A stretch of DNA of 13,364 bases from Fluviibacter sp964387485 (GCA_964387485.1 CAYLWV010000041.1:1-13364), one strand, 5' to 3'. Positions 1 to 8,269 are shown, counted from the first letter of the stretch. The notes: generated from the letters alone by a model not told the origin. Made by a program: numbers and translations.

Positions 1-115
1 GAACCTGGTCGATGGTGATCTGGGTGCCAACTTCTGCCGGTATCTGTTCTACTTTGATTTTTTCACCTGCGACAACGCGATACTGCTTGCCGCCGGTTTT
101 TATGACCGCGTACAT
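1..115 (-). CDS. rplU: 50S ribosomal protein L21, N-terminal part
   Basis: This is the first 38 codons of ribosomal protein L21, a component of the large ribosomal subunit that binds 23S rRNA. The ATG reads leftward from 113-115 and the gene runs off the left edge, so the rest of the protein (about 103 residues in E. coli) and any following rpmA are outside the window. The translation begins MYAVIKTGGKQYRV and continues with a GEKIKVEQ stretch, which is the highly conserved L21 N-terminus. It is divergent from ispB, the usual arrangement in beta- and gammaproteobacteria. A near-consensus promoter lies upstream at 151-179. The identification is secure; only truncation by the window limits it. 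Confidence 0.95.
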   Translation of the reverse strand, partial: MYAVIKTGGKQYRVVAGEKIKVEQIPAEVGTQITIDQV

Positions 116-150
116 GTTGGACTCCAAAGGGATATTGCAAAGAACTCGCA

Positions 151-179
151 AGTCTACGCAAAAAATCCTTTGTTGTCAA
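151..179 (-). promoter_or_regulatory. Sigma-70 type promoter for rplU
   Basis: Read on the minus strand, this has a perfect -35 box TTGACA (174-179) and a -10 box TAGACT (151-156), separated by exactly 17 bases. The -10 box lies about 35 bases upstream of the rplU start codon. A strong constitutive promoter fits a ribosomal-protein operon. The boxes are seen directly; activity is inferred. Confidence 0.75.
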
Positions 180-229
180 AGTGTTTGCCCTTTTTGCCCT
201 TCAGGGATGATCCCAGGTGGGCTTTTGCC

Positions 230-258
230 TTGACGCGGGGCGCTGGCGCCCGTAAATT
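230..258 (+). promoter_or_regulatory. Candidate promoter for ispB
   Basis: On the plus strand there is TTGACG (230-235, five of six matches to the -35 consensus), a 17-base spacer, and TAAATT (253-258, four of six matches to the -10 consensus). It ends about 33 bases before the ispB start. The spacer is very GC-rich and contains the inverted repeat GGGCGC-TG-GCGCCC (238-251), which could be an operator or simply a GC-rich spacer. Confidence 0.5.
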
Positions 259-291
259 CGCCTATTTTACGCCTACAGACGGTCTCTTCGC

Positions 292-1281
292 GTGACAGCC
301 AGCACCAGCCAACTCTCCAAACCGTTATTTGCTACATTGATCGCCGATGAAATGCGGCAGGTTGATGACGTCATCCGCGCCTCCCTGCATTCGGAGGTGG
401 TGCTGGTGCGGCAGGTCTCGGAATACATTATTCACAGCGGCGGCAAACGTCTGCGCCCGGCCTTGCTGTTGCTGACGGCGGGTGCCTGCGGCGTACCCGG
501 CCCGCAGGCGCGTACCCTGGCCGCAGTGGTGGAATTCATTCATACCGCCACGCTGCTGCATGATGATGTGGTGGATGAGTCCAGCTTACGCCGTGGTCGG
601 GAAACGGCCAACGAACTGTTCGGCAATGCGGCCAGTGTACTGGTGGGTGACTTCCTGTACTCCCGTGCCTTCCAGATGATGGTGTCGGTGGGGCGGATGC
701 GCGTGATGGAAGTGCTGTCGGAGGCGACCAATATCATCGCCGAAGGCGAAGTGCTGCAGCTCATGAATTGCCATGATGCGGACGTGAACGAAGAACGCTA
801 TTTGCAGGTCATTCGCTACAAGACGGCCAAGTTGTTCGAAGCCGCTTCGCGCCTCGGTGGCGTGTTGGCCGATGCCGATACGTCACTGGAAGACGGCCTG
901 GCTCGTTATGGCATGCATCTGGGGACGGCCTTCCAGATTATTGACGATGTACTTGATTACTCGGGCAATGAAGCGGATACCGGCAAGCATTTGGGCGACG
1001 ATCTGGCGGAAGGCAAGCCGACATTGCCGCTCATCTACGCTCGTGATCGAGGGACTCCGGAAATTGCAGCTGCGATTCGCAAAGCCATCGAGTCGGGTGG
1101 GCTAGAAGAGTTCGATGCGGTGCTTGAGGCCGTGCATGCCAGTGGCGCCCTCGATATGGCACGTGATGCGGCACAACGGGAAGCCGCGCTGGCGCGGGAG
1201 GCGCTCCATGGCCTGCCGGATTCCATCTTCAAGCAGGCGCTGGAAGAACTGGCCGACTTTGCCGTCGCCCGTTCACACTAA
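292..1281 (+). CDS. ispB: Long-chain trans-polyprenyl diphosphate synthase (octaprenyl-type)
   Basis: This 329-residue cytoplasmic enzyme adds isopentenyl diphosphate units to an allylic diphosphate to make the long isoprenoid side chain of ubiquinone or menaquinone. The class I polyprenyl synthase signatures are all present: GKR at 51-53, the first aspartate-rich motif DDVVD at 91-95 followed by LRRG, and the second DDVLD at 218-222 followed by GDDLAEGKPTLPLI. The Asp residues bind Mg2+ and diphosphate. The length is normal for IspB (about 323 residues in E. coli). The start is GTG at 292; no strong Shine-Dalgarno is seen, but homologues begin at about this point and the next in-frame ATG, codon 21, would cut into the N-terminal helix. 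It is divergent from rplU, as in many proteobacteria, and a DUF1622 gene follows 15 bases downstream, probably cotranscribed. Chain length cannot be read with certainty from sequence alone. Confidence 0.93.
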   Translation: MTASTSQLSKPLFATLIADEMRQVDDVIRASLHSEVVLVRQVSEYIIHSGGKRLRPALLLLTAGACGVPGPQARTLAAVVEFIHTATLLHDDVVDESSLRRGRETANELFGNAASVLVGDFLYSRAFQMMVSVGRMRVMEVLSEATNIIAEGEVLQLMNCHDADVNEERYLQVIRYKTAKLFEAASRLGGVLADADTSLEDGLARYGMHLGTAFQIIDDVLDYSGNEADTGKHLGDDLAEGKPTLPLIYARDRGTPEIAAAIRKAIESGGLEEFDAVLEAVHASGALDMARDAAQREAALAREALHGLPDSIFKQALEELADFAVARSH

Positions 1282-1296
1282 TCACGAGGCAACGGC

Positions 1297-1802
1297 ATGG
1301 ATCACCAGGCGTTTATCGAACTGATGGGCGAATGGGGTGATGCCCTGGGCGTTGCCGTCATCGTGATCGGTGTGCTCTGGGGCTTGGCGCGCTTTCCGTT
1401 TGACCTGACGCGTCGCGGTTTTGATGTGGCCTATACGGGAATTCGTAACCAGATCATTCGTACATTGCTGCTCGGGCTGGAAATTCTGGTGGCTGCCGAC
1501 ATCATCCGTACCGTGGCCGTGAGTCCGACGTTGACCAGCGTTGCAGTGCTGGCTGCGATTGTGGNNNNNNNNNNNNNNNNNNNNNNNNNNNNNNNNNNNN
1601 NNNNNNNNNNNNNNNNNNNNNNNNNNNNNNNNNNNNNNNNNNNNNNNNNNNNNNNNNNNNNNNNACCGTGGCCGTGAGTCCGACGTTGACCAGCGTTGCA
1701 GTGCTGGCTGCGATTGTGGCGATCCGCACCTTCCTGAGCTGGTCCCTGATTCTGGAAATGGAAGGTCGTTGGCCCTGGCAGAAGGCGCCGCCGAAGAACT
1801 GA
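1297..1802 (+). CDS. DUF1622-type small membrane protein, interrupted by an assembly gap
   Basis: As printed, the gene is split by 100 Ns. If the Ns and one of the two flanking 55-base copies are removed, one continuous 116-residue frame results, ending with TGA at 1800-1802. It has three likely membrane segments, at about residues 15-34, 53-73 and 79-100, and a C-terminus containing IRTFLSWSL and EMEGRWPW. That pattern is typical of the DUF1622 family of uncharacterised inner-membrane proteins. The start is ATG 1297, shortly after a GAGG sequence. It probably shares a transcript with ispB and is followed by a strong terminator. The function is unknown. The apparent frame change across the gap comes from the 155 extra bases not being a multiple of three, so I do not regard it as a pseudogene. 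Confidence 0.8.
1510..1564 (+). repeat. Left copy of 55-base duplication flanking gap 1
   Basis: This stretch is identical to 1665-1719 on the other side of the 100-N run. Both encode the same segment of the DUF1622 protein (TVAVSPTLTS onward). It is best explained as the unmerged overlap between two contig ends, not a biological repeat. Confidence 0.9.
1565..1664. other. Assembly gap of 100 N
   Basis: Exactly 100 unresolved bases, the conventional placeholder for a gap of unknown size. Because the flanks are the same 55 bases, the true gap is probably zero and the true sequence about 155 bases shorter here. Confidence 0.95.
1665..1719 (+). repeat. Right copy of 55-base duplication flanking gap 1
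   Basis: This is a perfect copy of 1510-1564. Continuing from this copy restores the frame of the DUF1622 gene through to its stop codon. Confidence 0.9.
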
Positions 1803-1827
1803 GCTTCCAGTTTTATTCGCTGCGTTA

Positions 1828-1861
1828 AAAACAATGGGCCGCAATAGCGGTCCATTGTTTT
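1828..1861. terminator. Bidirectional Rho-independent terminator
   Basis: A 15-base-pair stem (AAACAATGG plus GCCGC on the left arm, with one G-T pair) closes on an AATA loop and is flanked by an A-tract on the left and a T-tract on the right. It lies between convergent genes: the plus-strand ispB/DUF1622 unit and the minus-strand patatin gene. It can therefore serve both. Confidence 0.85.
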
Positions 1862-1876
1862 ACATCAATGCGAATG

Positions 1877-3313
1877 TCAGCGCTTTGCTGTTGTCTTTCG
1901 GGCAGCAGGTTTAGTCGGGGCCTTGGCTGCTGATTTGACAGCAGGCTTTGCAGCAGCCTTCGTCATGGTTTTGGCGGTTGTTCTCGCGGATGCTTTTGGT
2001 GCCGGGGCTTTGGCGGGGGTCTTGGGTGCCACCAGTGTTTTAGGGTGATGCTTTAACGCATTGCCCTGGCCCGTAGTTGTTTCAAAAACATAGGCCATCG
2101 TTGCGTTCTGGTTCGTCATGGGATCTGGTGACTCTGCCGTAAACCGAGCCTTGCGGTGGACATCATAGGTGACGAAGTTTTCACCTTTGGTCGGAATGTC
2201 CAGGCAGCCCGGGTCAGCGAAGGTGTTGTTCATGTCGGCCAACCCCATGGCCCAGTGCCGCTGCATGCTCTCGGCACTGAACTCGGCGTCCTTGTACTGA
2301 CCCTCACCGGTTTTGTTCTGGTAGATGAGCTGAATCACATTGAAGTTGGAGCCCATGGCTTGTTCTGCCATTTGGTCAAAGAACGGGTCAGCTTTGCGAA
2401 CTGATTCGGGTATCCGGCCAATCGTTTCGAGTAGTCGTTGCCGCATCCGGTGGATGTTACGTACCGTATCGGTAATGGCGCGCGTCCGGCTGGAGTACTG
2501 GATGTCCTTCTGGCGCTCGGAGATTTCGAAGATGTTGGCGGGTAGTTTTCCGTGGGCGCTCCACAGGTCCACCTGAAAGATCAGCGTATCCAGGCTGGCA
2601 GTTTCATTCATGATGTACATGAGGGGGGTATTGGATACGCAGCCACCATCCCAATAGTATTCGCCGTCGATTTCTACGGCCGGGAAACCGGGCGGCAGTG
2701 CGCCGGAAGCCATGACGTGCTCGGGGCCGATCATCATGTGATGATTGTCGAAGAAAACGAAGTTGCCCGTGCCCACATTGGTGGCGCCCAGCGATAGGCG
2801 CATGGCGTCCTTGTGGTTGATCCGGTCGAAATCGACCAGGCGCTCCAGGGTGGTTTTGAGGGGAGCCGTGTCATAAAAACTGACCTGGCTCGGGTTGCCG
2901 AAACCGGGGGCAAAAGGACGCGGATAGAAGAACTCGTTCTGGCCTTCCAGAATAGCCATGCTGGCGGCATAGGAGCCGAAGGCTTTGTCGACAGTGTTCT
3001 TGATAGTTTCCTGAAACGGTGCGAAGCCTACGCCCAGCGCGTTGACCGCTTCGGCGACGAAACTGGCTGTCATTGAGGGTGGGCGGCAGACGGTATCCCA
3101 GAAGTCATGCAGCCGCTCAACCCGTTTTTCCGGCGGGTTACCCGCCACCAGCGCGGCGTTAATGGCGCCAATCGAAATGCCGGCGACCCAGGTCGGTTCG
3201 ATGCCCGCCTCCGCTATGCCGTTGTACACACCAGCCTGGTAGGAACCCAGGGCGCCGCCCCCCTGAAAAATGAGGGCAACCTGTTTGTAAGGCGGGAGCT
3301 GGATTTTTTTCAT
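1877..3313 (-). CDS. Patatin-like phospholipase with Lys/Ala-rich C-terminal tail
   Basis: This 478-residue serine lipid hydrolase belongs to the patatin family, whose members cleave acyl esters with a Ser-Asp dyad. Visible elements are the glycine-rich oxyanion loop QGGGALGS (17-24), the nucleophile elbow GISIG with Ser47 (45-49), and the DGG motif with Asp222 (222-224). After the catalytic domain comes a region of about 170 residues resembling the accessory domain (DUF3734-type) of proteobacterial patatins. Residues about 425-478 then form a low-complexity basic tail of KAPA, AKPA and AAK repeats. There is no signal peptide, so it is probably cytoplasmic. The ATG at 3311-3313 has AAGGAA upstream. 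Known context: Legionella has a bdhA-patatin operon, and here bdhA lies about 6 kb away on the other strand. A role in PHB granule or membrane-lipid turnover is inference. The substrate cannot be told from sequence. Confidence 0.88.
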   Translation of the reverse strand: MKKIQLPPYKQVALIFQGGGALGSYQAGVYNGIAEAGIEPTWVAGISIGAINAALVAGNPPEKRVERLHDFWDTVCRPPSMTASFVAEAVNALGVGFAPFQETIKNTVDKAFGSYAASMAILEGQNEFFYPRPFAPGFGNPSQVSFYDTAPLKTTLERLVDFDRINHKDAMRLSLGATNVGTGNFVFFDNHHMMIGPEHVMASGALPPGFPAVEIDGEYYWDGGCVSNTPLMYIMNETASLDTLIFQVDLWSAHGKLPANIFEISERQKDIQYSSRTRAITDTVRNIHRMRQRLLETIGRIPESVRKADPFFDQMAEQAMGSNFNVIQLIYQNKTGEGQYKDAEFSAESMQRHWAMGLADMNNTFADPGCLDIPTKGENFVTYDVHRKARFTAESPDPMTNQNATMAYVFETTTGQGNALKHHPKTLVAPKTPAKAPAPKASARTTAKTMTKAAAKPAVKSAAKAPTKPAARKTTAKR

Positions 3314-3458
3314 GCCGCGATTCCTTGGTGGGTATCTGTCGTGCTGACGTTATTGTTGGATGACCGCATTATGCAATGTATCATTCGGCTTCGCCATAAT
3401 TCACTGATTTTTAGCGACTTTTCTTTCGTTTGCTTTCAAGGGGGTCGTGGCTCTTTGT

Positions 3459-5498
3459 ATGTCTACGTTGCGCTGGTTGCCTGCTCTGGAATTCCCGATA
3501 TCGCCTGAAAATATGGCGAGGCTGTGGGCCGGTCTGAAATTCGGTCTGGTGACTCTGACCACGTTTTCACTGGCGCTGTTTGTCGGCTTCGAGGCATTGA
3601 TTGATAGCGCCGGCCTGGCCGGGATGTCTGCCGCCGTGTTGTCACAACCCAATGCGGGTGCCGTTTTTGCCAAAAGTTATGCGCGCCTGTTCGGTACCAT
3701 TTCCGGTGGCGTGGCTTGCGTGGCCCTGTTCTGGATATTTCCTCAGGCTCCCTGGCTGTTTGCGGCAGGGCTAGCCATCTGGATGGGTGTTTGCGCCTAC
3801 TGGGGGGGAAAACTCAAGTACTTTGCCTCCTATGCGTCTATCCTCGGTGGTTATACCGCCGCCATTGTGGCGATGGATACGAATAATCCGGAAGTGGCGA
3901 TGGTTACTGCTGGTAATCGTATCAGCGTCATTGTGATCGGAATTCTTGCAGTGGCCTTTGTGTTTGGTCTGATGCATGTGCGCCGGGGCTTTAAAACCTA
4001 TCTGCCGCCACTGCTCGAGATGAATGACCGGATTATTGTTCAGGCGCAACAGGCCGTGAATCATCCGGAAACTTATGACCACGTGGCGACGATGCGACAA
4101 TGGGCCGCTGACATTGAGGCGATGCACCAAAGTTTGGAATATGCCGGCGCAGAGGATCCCGAGGTGGCGCTACATGCGCGATCAATTCGTTGTGGCCTGA
4201 ATGAGCTTTTTGCGGATGTTGCGGATTTCAATATCCGTCTCAAGGAACTCGGGCTGTTGCTGAAAGACTCTCCGGAACGGGCGTTTGCCGATGAGATCAA
4301 CGACGGACTTCTGGCCGCGTTTCATGCGCGCCTACAGGAAACGGATGCGGAGGCGGATCAGCGCATGGTCAAGCTGCGCCAGCGTGTGCTGGATTACTTT
4401 ACCGCACAGAGCGAGCCTAATCTGCTGGATCGTTCACGCTTGCTCGCAGAGATCCATGCGGCTCGTAAGTTGATTGACACGATGAACCGTATTCGGCGCG
4501 GGCGGCAGACCTTCGATGAGGAAAATATTCGTCCGTTGGGTCAGGCAACCACCGTGTACCAAAATCTTTACAATGGATTCGTGGTTGCAATCACCTTCTT
4601 GGTGGCTTGGGGGATCTTTATCGTCGATGAGTGGCAGCCAGGTGGCTTGCTATTCGTGGTGATGATCTCGACGCTCATGCTGGTCGTTGTGATTACGGAA
4701 GATCCGGCGGCGGTAATTAAAGTGGCTTACCTGGGGGCGCTGGGCTGCGTTTTTCCGGCCTTACTCTGTCAGCAGGTATTAATGCCCTTGGGAAGCGGTT
4801 TCCCATGGCTCGTGCTGAGTTTTGCCGTACTGATTATTCCATGCAGCATTCTGAAGTCTTTTCCGACGACTGCCGGCATGGGCAACATGTTCATGATGTT
4901 TGGCATGATGCTGGCGTTGCCGGATAACCAGATGCAGTACAACCTGCAGCTATTTCTGAACAATGCGCAGTCCCTGGTCGGGGCGACGATGTTGTGCCTG
5001 GCGTCCGTACTGATTTTTTATCCCGTACGGAACCGTGGCAAAGTGCAGCGAATCGAGCGGCATGCAGGCGCGGAGCTGCGTCGTCTTCAGGGACATCTGC
5101 GTGCGGATCGTTTTGCCGAATGGGAAGACCGTCTGCAGGAGCGTGTTGGCCTGATCGATCGGATCGCCAGCTTGAAAGGTACCGTTGTCGCTACTGAGTC
5201 GATCAAGGCGCTTCTGGTAATGCTGCGGGTGGCTCGGTGCTTCCGACGTCAGAATTCCGATTTGAAAGGGCTTGTCCTTTCAAAGACCTTGCGTCAGCAG
5301 TTGGATAAAGCGGAATGGTTCTGGTCGCGTCAGATCGAAAGCCCCGAACGCTTTCAACAGGTTGCCCTTGGTTTGGTGGATGCGCTGATGCTCGAAGCCC
5401 GGAATCAACCGGCGCATCAGCTAGAATTGCAGGCTGCCGCCCAGGAGTGGCGGATGATTGCCCAGAATAATCAGATGCTAGCCTCTTTGCCATGTTAG
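3459..5498 (+). CDS. FUSC-family inner-membrane efflux permease (AaeB-like)
   Basis: This protein of about 679 residues resembles the fusaric acid resistance/AaeB permease family, inner-membrane subunits of exporters for aromatic carboxylic acids and similar compounds. Two hydrophobic blocks, at about residues 25-172 and 373-522, each hold several membrane segments. They are separated by a charged, helical cytoplasmic region, and a second charged domain follows to the C-terminus: the duplicated FUSC layout. The start is uncertain. ATG 3459 has AAGGGG 14 bases upstream, slightly far. An in-frame GTG at 3447 lies almost on that sequence and would add four residues. The stop overlaps the start of the DUF1656 gene by seven bases (ATGTTAG), showing translational coupling. 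The neighbours encode the small subunit, fusion protein and outer-membrane factor of the same pump. The substrate is unknown; an aromatic or phenolic acid is inferred from the family. Confidence 0.88.
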   Translation: MSTLRWLPALEFPISPENMARLWAGLKFGLVTLTTFSLALFVGFEALIDSAGLAGMSAAVLSQPNAGAVFAKSYARLFGTISGGVACVALFWIFPQAPWLFAAGLAIWMGVCAYWGGKLKYFASYASILGGYTAAIVAMDTNNPEVAMVTAGNRISVIVIGILAVAFVFGLMHVRRGFKTYLPPLLEMNDRIIVQAQQAVNHPETYDHVATMRQWAADIEAMHQSLEYAGAEDPEVALHARSIRCGLNELFADVADFNIRLKELGLLLKDSPERAFADEINDGLLAAFHARLQETDAEADQRMVKLRQRVLDYFTAQSEPNLLDRSRLLAEIHAARKLIDTMNRIRRGRQTFDEENIRPLGQATTVYQNLYNGFVVAITFLVAWGIFIVDEWQPGGLLFVVMISTLMLVVVITEDPAAVIKVAYLGALGCVFPALLCQQVLMPLGSGFPWLVLSFAVLIIPCSILKSFPTTAGMGNMFMMFGMMLALPDNQMQYNLQLFLNNAQSLVGATMLCLASVLIFYPVRNRGKVQRIERHAGAELRRLQGHLRADRFAEWEDRLQERVGLIDRIASLKGTVVATESIKALLVMLRVARCFRRQNSDLKGLVLSKTLRQQLDKAEWFWSRQIESPERFQQVALGLVDALMLEARNQPAHQLELQAAAQEWRMIAQNNQMLASLPC

Positions 5499-5695
5499 CC
5501 AACGTCGACATTTACGGTTTCTACATTTCCCCGTTTGCGGCCGATGTGGTGACCACATTGGTAGTGTTTTACTTTGTACGCAAAGGACTGGCACGGTTTG
5601 GTATCAATCGGATGGTCTGGCATCCGAATCTGTTCGAGATTGCACTCTTCTCGATCATTCTCTGTGTATTTGTCATGATTAGGGCAAGTGGTTAA
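5492..5695 (+). CDS. DUF1656 small membrane protein (AaeX-like)
   Basis: This 67-residue protein has two predicted membrane helices, at about residues 14-30 and 47-64. Between them is the sequence WHPNLFEIALF, which matches the conserved WHPxLFxxALF motif of the DUF1656/AaeX family. Such proteins are nearly always encoded beside FUSC permeases and HlyD-type adaptors, as here. Their exact role in the pump is not established. The ATG lies inside the end of the permease gene (seven-base overlap), so translation is probably coupled. It is followed after 19 bases by the fusion-protein gene. Confidence 0.9.
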   Translation: MLANVDIYGFYISPFAADVVTTLVVFYFVRKGLARFGINRMVWHPNLFEIALFSIILCVFVMIRASG

Positions 5696-5714
5696 GGTAT
5701 GAAGGCATGAATCC

Positions 5715-6683
5715 ATGAATACGGACTGGAAGAAGCGCATTCCCGATTGGGTGCCGACCGACCGTTCGCTGGTCGGTGTACTCGTGACTCTGTTATTTGT
5801 CGTGGTCGCTATCTATCTTGGCTGGGTGCTGTGGAATCTTTACATGCGTTCGCCGTGGACACGGGATGCCTTCGTACGGGCCGAAGTAGCTGACGTGGCA
5901 ACGGAAGGCGTCTCAGGTTATGTCACGGCGATTTACGTCAAGGACAACCAGAAGGTTCAGGCCGGTGATCCGTTGTTCGACATTGATCCGACGCGTTATC
6001 AGTATGCGGTGAAGGAAGCTGAAGCCCAGTACGAAACCGCCAAGAAAAAACTGGTGCTGCAAAAATCGCTGGCCAAGATGCGGATGAATGCACAGGGTGC
6101 GGTTTCGGTACAGGATAAACAGATCTATGAAACGGATGCCGAAGTCGCGCAGGACAACGTTGATAACGCCAAAGCGGCTCTGGATCTGGCCAAATACAAT
6201 CTATTCCGGACCAAGGTGGTGGCACCGTGTGATGGTTACATGACCAACATGCGTTTACGCATGGGGGATTATGCGAGCTCGGGTGTTTCACAAATGCAGA
6301 TCGTGGATAACACCACGTTCTGGATTGAAGGCTATTTCGAAGAAATCAAACTGATCAACGTCAAGGTAGGTGCCAAGGCCACCATCAAGCTGATTGCTTA
6401 CCCGCAGATTCTGCAAGGGGAGGTGAAGAGTATCGGACGTGGTGTTCTGAATCAGAACAACGCGCCAGGTTACCAGGGCTTGCAGAACGTCAATCCGATT
6501 GATGCCTGGATTCGCCTGGCGCAACGGATTCCGGTACATATTGCCATTACCAATGTCCCAGAAGGCGTGTTCCTTGCAGCGGGTCTGACGGCTAGCGTAG
6601 ACGCGGGGCCGGAGGCACAGCGTCTGCTGGAGCCACGTTCTCTGCTTGACTGGATCCAGCGATGGCTCGAGTTCAATATCTGA
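5715..6683 (+). CDS. HlyD-family periplasmic adaptor (membrane fusion protein, AaeA-like)
   Basis: This 322-residue adaptor should link the inner-membrane permease to the outer-membrane factor. It has an N-terminal membrane anchor at about residues 19-43. The conserved segment SPWTRDAFVRAEV follows, then a biotinyl-lipoyl-like half motif (VSGYVTAIYVKDNQKVQAGD, about 66-85), a helical hairpin at about 95-165, the second lipoyl half (FRTKVVAPCDGYM), and a beta-barrel domain. That is the normal order for the emrA/aaeA type. ATG 5715 is chosen because a nearby ATG at 5707 meets a stop after three codons; GAAGG at 5701-5705 serves as the ribosome site. Its last bases overlap the outer-membrane factor gene. 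The protein is predicted to sit in the periplasm, anchored in the inner membrane. Confidence 0.92.
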   Translation: MNTDWKKRIPDWVPTDRSLVGVLVTLLFVVVAIYLGWVLWNLYMRSPWTRDAFVRAEVADVATEGVSGYVTAIYVKDNQKVQAGDPLFDIDPTRYQYAVKEAEAQYETAKKKLVLQKSLAKMRMNAQGAVSVQDKQIYETDAEVAQDNVDNAKAALDLAKYNLFRTKVVAPCDGYMTNMRLRMGDYASSGVSQMQIVDNTTFWIEGYFEEIKLINVKVGAKATIKLIAYPQILQGEVKSIGRGVLNQNNAPGYQGLQNVNPIDAWIRLAQRIPVHIAITNVPEGVFLAAGLTASVDAGPEAQRLLEPRSLLDWIQRWLEFNI

Positions 6684-8269
6684 TGCGTCGATTTCATCTA
6701 CCTAGTGTGATGGCTGTTGTGTTGGCCAATGTCTTGAGTGGGTGCATGACCGGCCCGGACTTCGTGCCACCAAAAAACGAGCAGTTACCGACCGCCTTTT
6801 CGCGACCGGAGTTGATGCAGACACAAACGGTGATCGCTGATCCGAACGCACCGGATGCCGAGCTGCAAGCCGAAATCATGCGCTGGTGGGAAGTGTTTGA
6901 GGACCCGGTGCTGAATCGGATCATGAGTGCCGCGGTTGAAAACAACTGGGACGTGTTGATTGCCACACAGCGTATTGAGCAGGCGCGGGCCCAGGCCGTG
7001 AATGTGCGTTCCCAGTTGTTTCCGCAATTGTCTCTACAACCGTCCGTGACCCGCGAGCAGTTCGGTACTACCAACGCAACCACGGGGTTTTTGGCGCTAC
7101 AGAATCTTGGTCTGGTGCCCATTAATGCCACCTGGGAGCCAGACGTTTTTGGCAGTATCAAGCGCAGCACCGAATCGCAAGTCGCCCGGGTTCGCGCAGC
7201 CGAGGAAAACCGACGCAATGTGCTGGTTTCCCTAACGGCTGAGCTGGCCAGCTATTACAGCAATCTGCGCATGGCCCAGGCCCAGATTGAGTATACGGAG
7301 CAAGCCATTCAAGCAGCCAAGCGTCGGCTTGAGCTGACGCGCGTGTTGCTGAGCAAGGGGATCGATAGTGATCTCAATCTGGCGCAGTTCGAGCAGGCCT
7401 ATGAGCTGCAGCTCAGCCAATTGCCGCCGCTCAGAGTGCAGCGAGATTGGGCAATGTACCAATGTGCCTTTCTGGCGGGGGGCTTCCCGCTGGATCTGCA
7501 AGCGACACTCGTGAAACCGGGTCAGCCGCTGCTGACTAAAAAGAGCTTGCCTACCGCGCTGCCCTCGCAAATGTTGCGCAACCGGCCGGATATCCGCCAA
7601 GCCGAGCAGGTGCTCGCAGCATCTACCGCCAATATCGGGGTTGCCGAGGCCGCTTTCATGCCCAATTTCAGCATTCCGCTCGGTGCCGGCTTTAACTCAA
7701 CGACCTTGGGTCTATTGTTTAATCCTGCAAGTTTTATCTGGAATATCGGTGCCAATTTGACGCAGCCGTTGTTTACCGGCGGTCAGTTACAGGCGGGGTT
7801 GGCCTTGGCCAACGCCACCCGCGAGCAGGATCGGTTGGCTTATGAGAAGGCCGTGCGATCAGCCGTGACAGATGTTGAAAAAGCGCTGACAGGCTTTGAT
7901 AACTATCGAAACCAGCGCGGCAAGCTGCAAAGCACGGTCGAGGCCCAGCAGCAGGTCTTTGTGAATAACGAGGTGCTGTTCAAGGTCGGTATCCAGCCGG
8001 AGTTCCAGTATCTGCAGTCTCTGATTACGCTGAACGGCAACCGGATCAGTCTGGTTCAGGCGCAGAATAACGAGGCGGTTCAGCTGATATCGCTCTACAA
8101 AGCTTTGGGCGGCGGTTGGCAGTGGGAGGTGCCGGTTTCACGTGATCCGGTAGATGACGGTATGACAACGCCTGGGACGATCCGTCAGATCCTGGATGAC
8201 AATCTGGGAACATCCCTGTCCTCAGAAAAGCAAATGAAAGCAACTTTCAACACAACACGTGCAGAATGA
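6683..8269 (+). CDS. NodT-family outer-membrane efflux lipoprotein
   Basis: This 528-residue outer-membrane factor is of the RND/FUSC efflux type (NodT, OprM, CusC family), forming the exit duct of the pump. The first 20 residues are a lipoprotein signal with lipobox LSGC and Cys21 as the lipidated residue. CMTGPDFVPP follows, the typical GPDFxxP start of this family. Two internally similar helical repeats carry segments such as WWEVFEDPVLN, RPDIRQAEQVLAAS and the LTQPLFTGGQL strand-helix motif. The start at 6683 shares a base with the adaptor stop (TGATG). An ATG at 6662 is also in frame and would add seven residues, but fits the signal peptide less well. The gene closes the efflux operon. 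The C-terminal 40 residues are hydrophilic. Confidence 0.92.
   Translation: MRRFHLPSVMAVVLANVLSGCMTGPDFVPPKNEQLPTAFSRPELMQTQTVIADPNAPDAELQAEIMRWWEVFEDPVLNRIMSAAVENNWDVLIATQRIEQARAQAVNVRSQLFPQLSLQPSVTREQFGTTNATTGFLALQNLGLVPINATWEPDVFGSIKRSTESQVARVRAAEENRRNVLVSLTAELASYYSNLRMAQAQIEYTEQAIQAAKRRLELTRVLLSKGIDSDLNLAQFEQAYELQLSQLPPLRVQRDWAMYQCAFLAGGFPLDLQATLVKPGQPLLTKKSLPTALPSQMLRNRPDIRQAEQVLAASTANIGVAEAAFMPNFSIPLGAGFNSTTLGLLFNPASFIWNIGANLTQPLFTGGQLQAGLALANATREQDRLAYEKAVRSAVTDVEKALTGFDNYRNQRGKLQSTVEAQQQVFVNNEVLFKVGIQPEFQYLQSLITLNGNRISLVQAQNNEAVQLISLYKALGGGWQWEVPVSRDPVDDGMTTPGTIRQILDDNLGTSLSSEKQMKATFNTTRAE

Noticed and set aside
12..233. Plus-strand ORF of 73 codons at the left edge
   Set aside because: It lies antisense to rplU and its promoter and resembles no protein; the minus-strand L21 reading is unmistakable.
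1510..1719. Tandem direct repeat or duplication within a membrane protein gene
   Set aside because: The copies are exact, abut a 100-N run and recur at the same 55-base length at a second gap, so contig overlap explains them better.
1877..2055. Lys/Ala-rich stretch as a separate phasin or histone-like gene
   Set aside because: It is in frame and continuous with the patatin coding sequence, with no internal start or ribosome site suggesting a separate protein.
3314..3458. Promoters for the patatin and efflux genes in the divergent spacer
   Set aside because: AT-rich CATAAT-like boxes are present on both strands, but none has a credible -35 at the right distance, so I did not list them.
6694..7218. 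Long minus-strand ORF of 174 codons
   Set aside because: It is the antisense shadow of the NodT-family gene, with no protein-like features, while the plus strand has a lipobox and family motifs.
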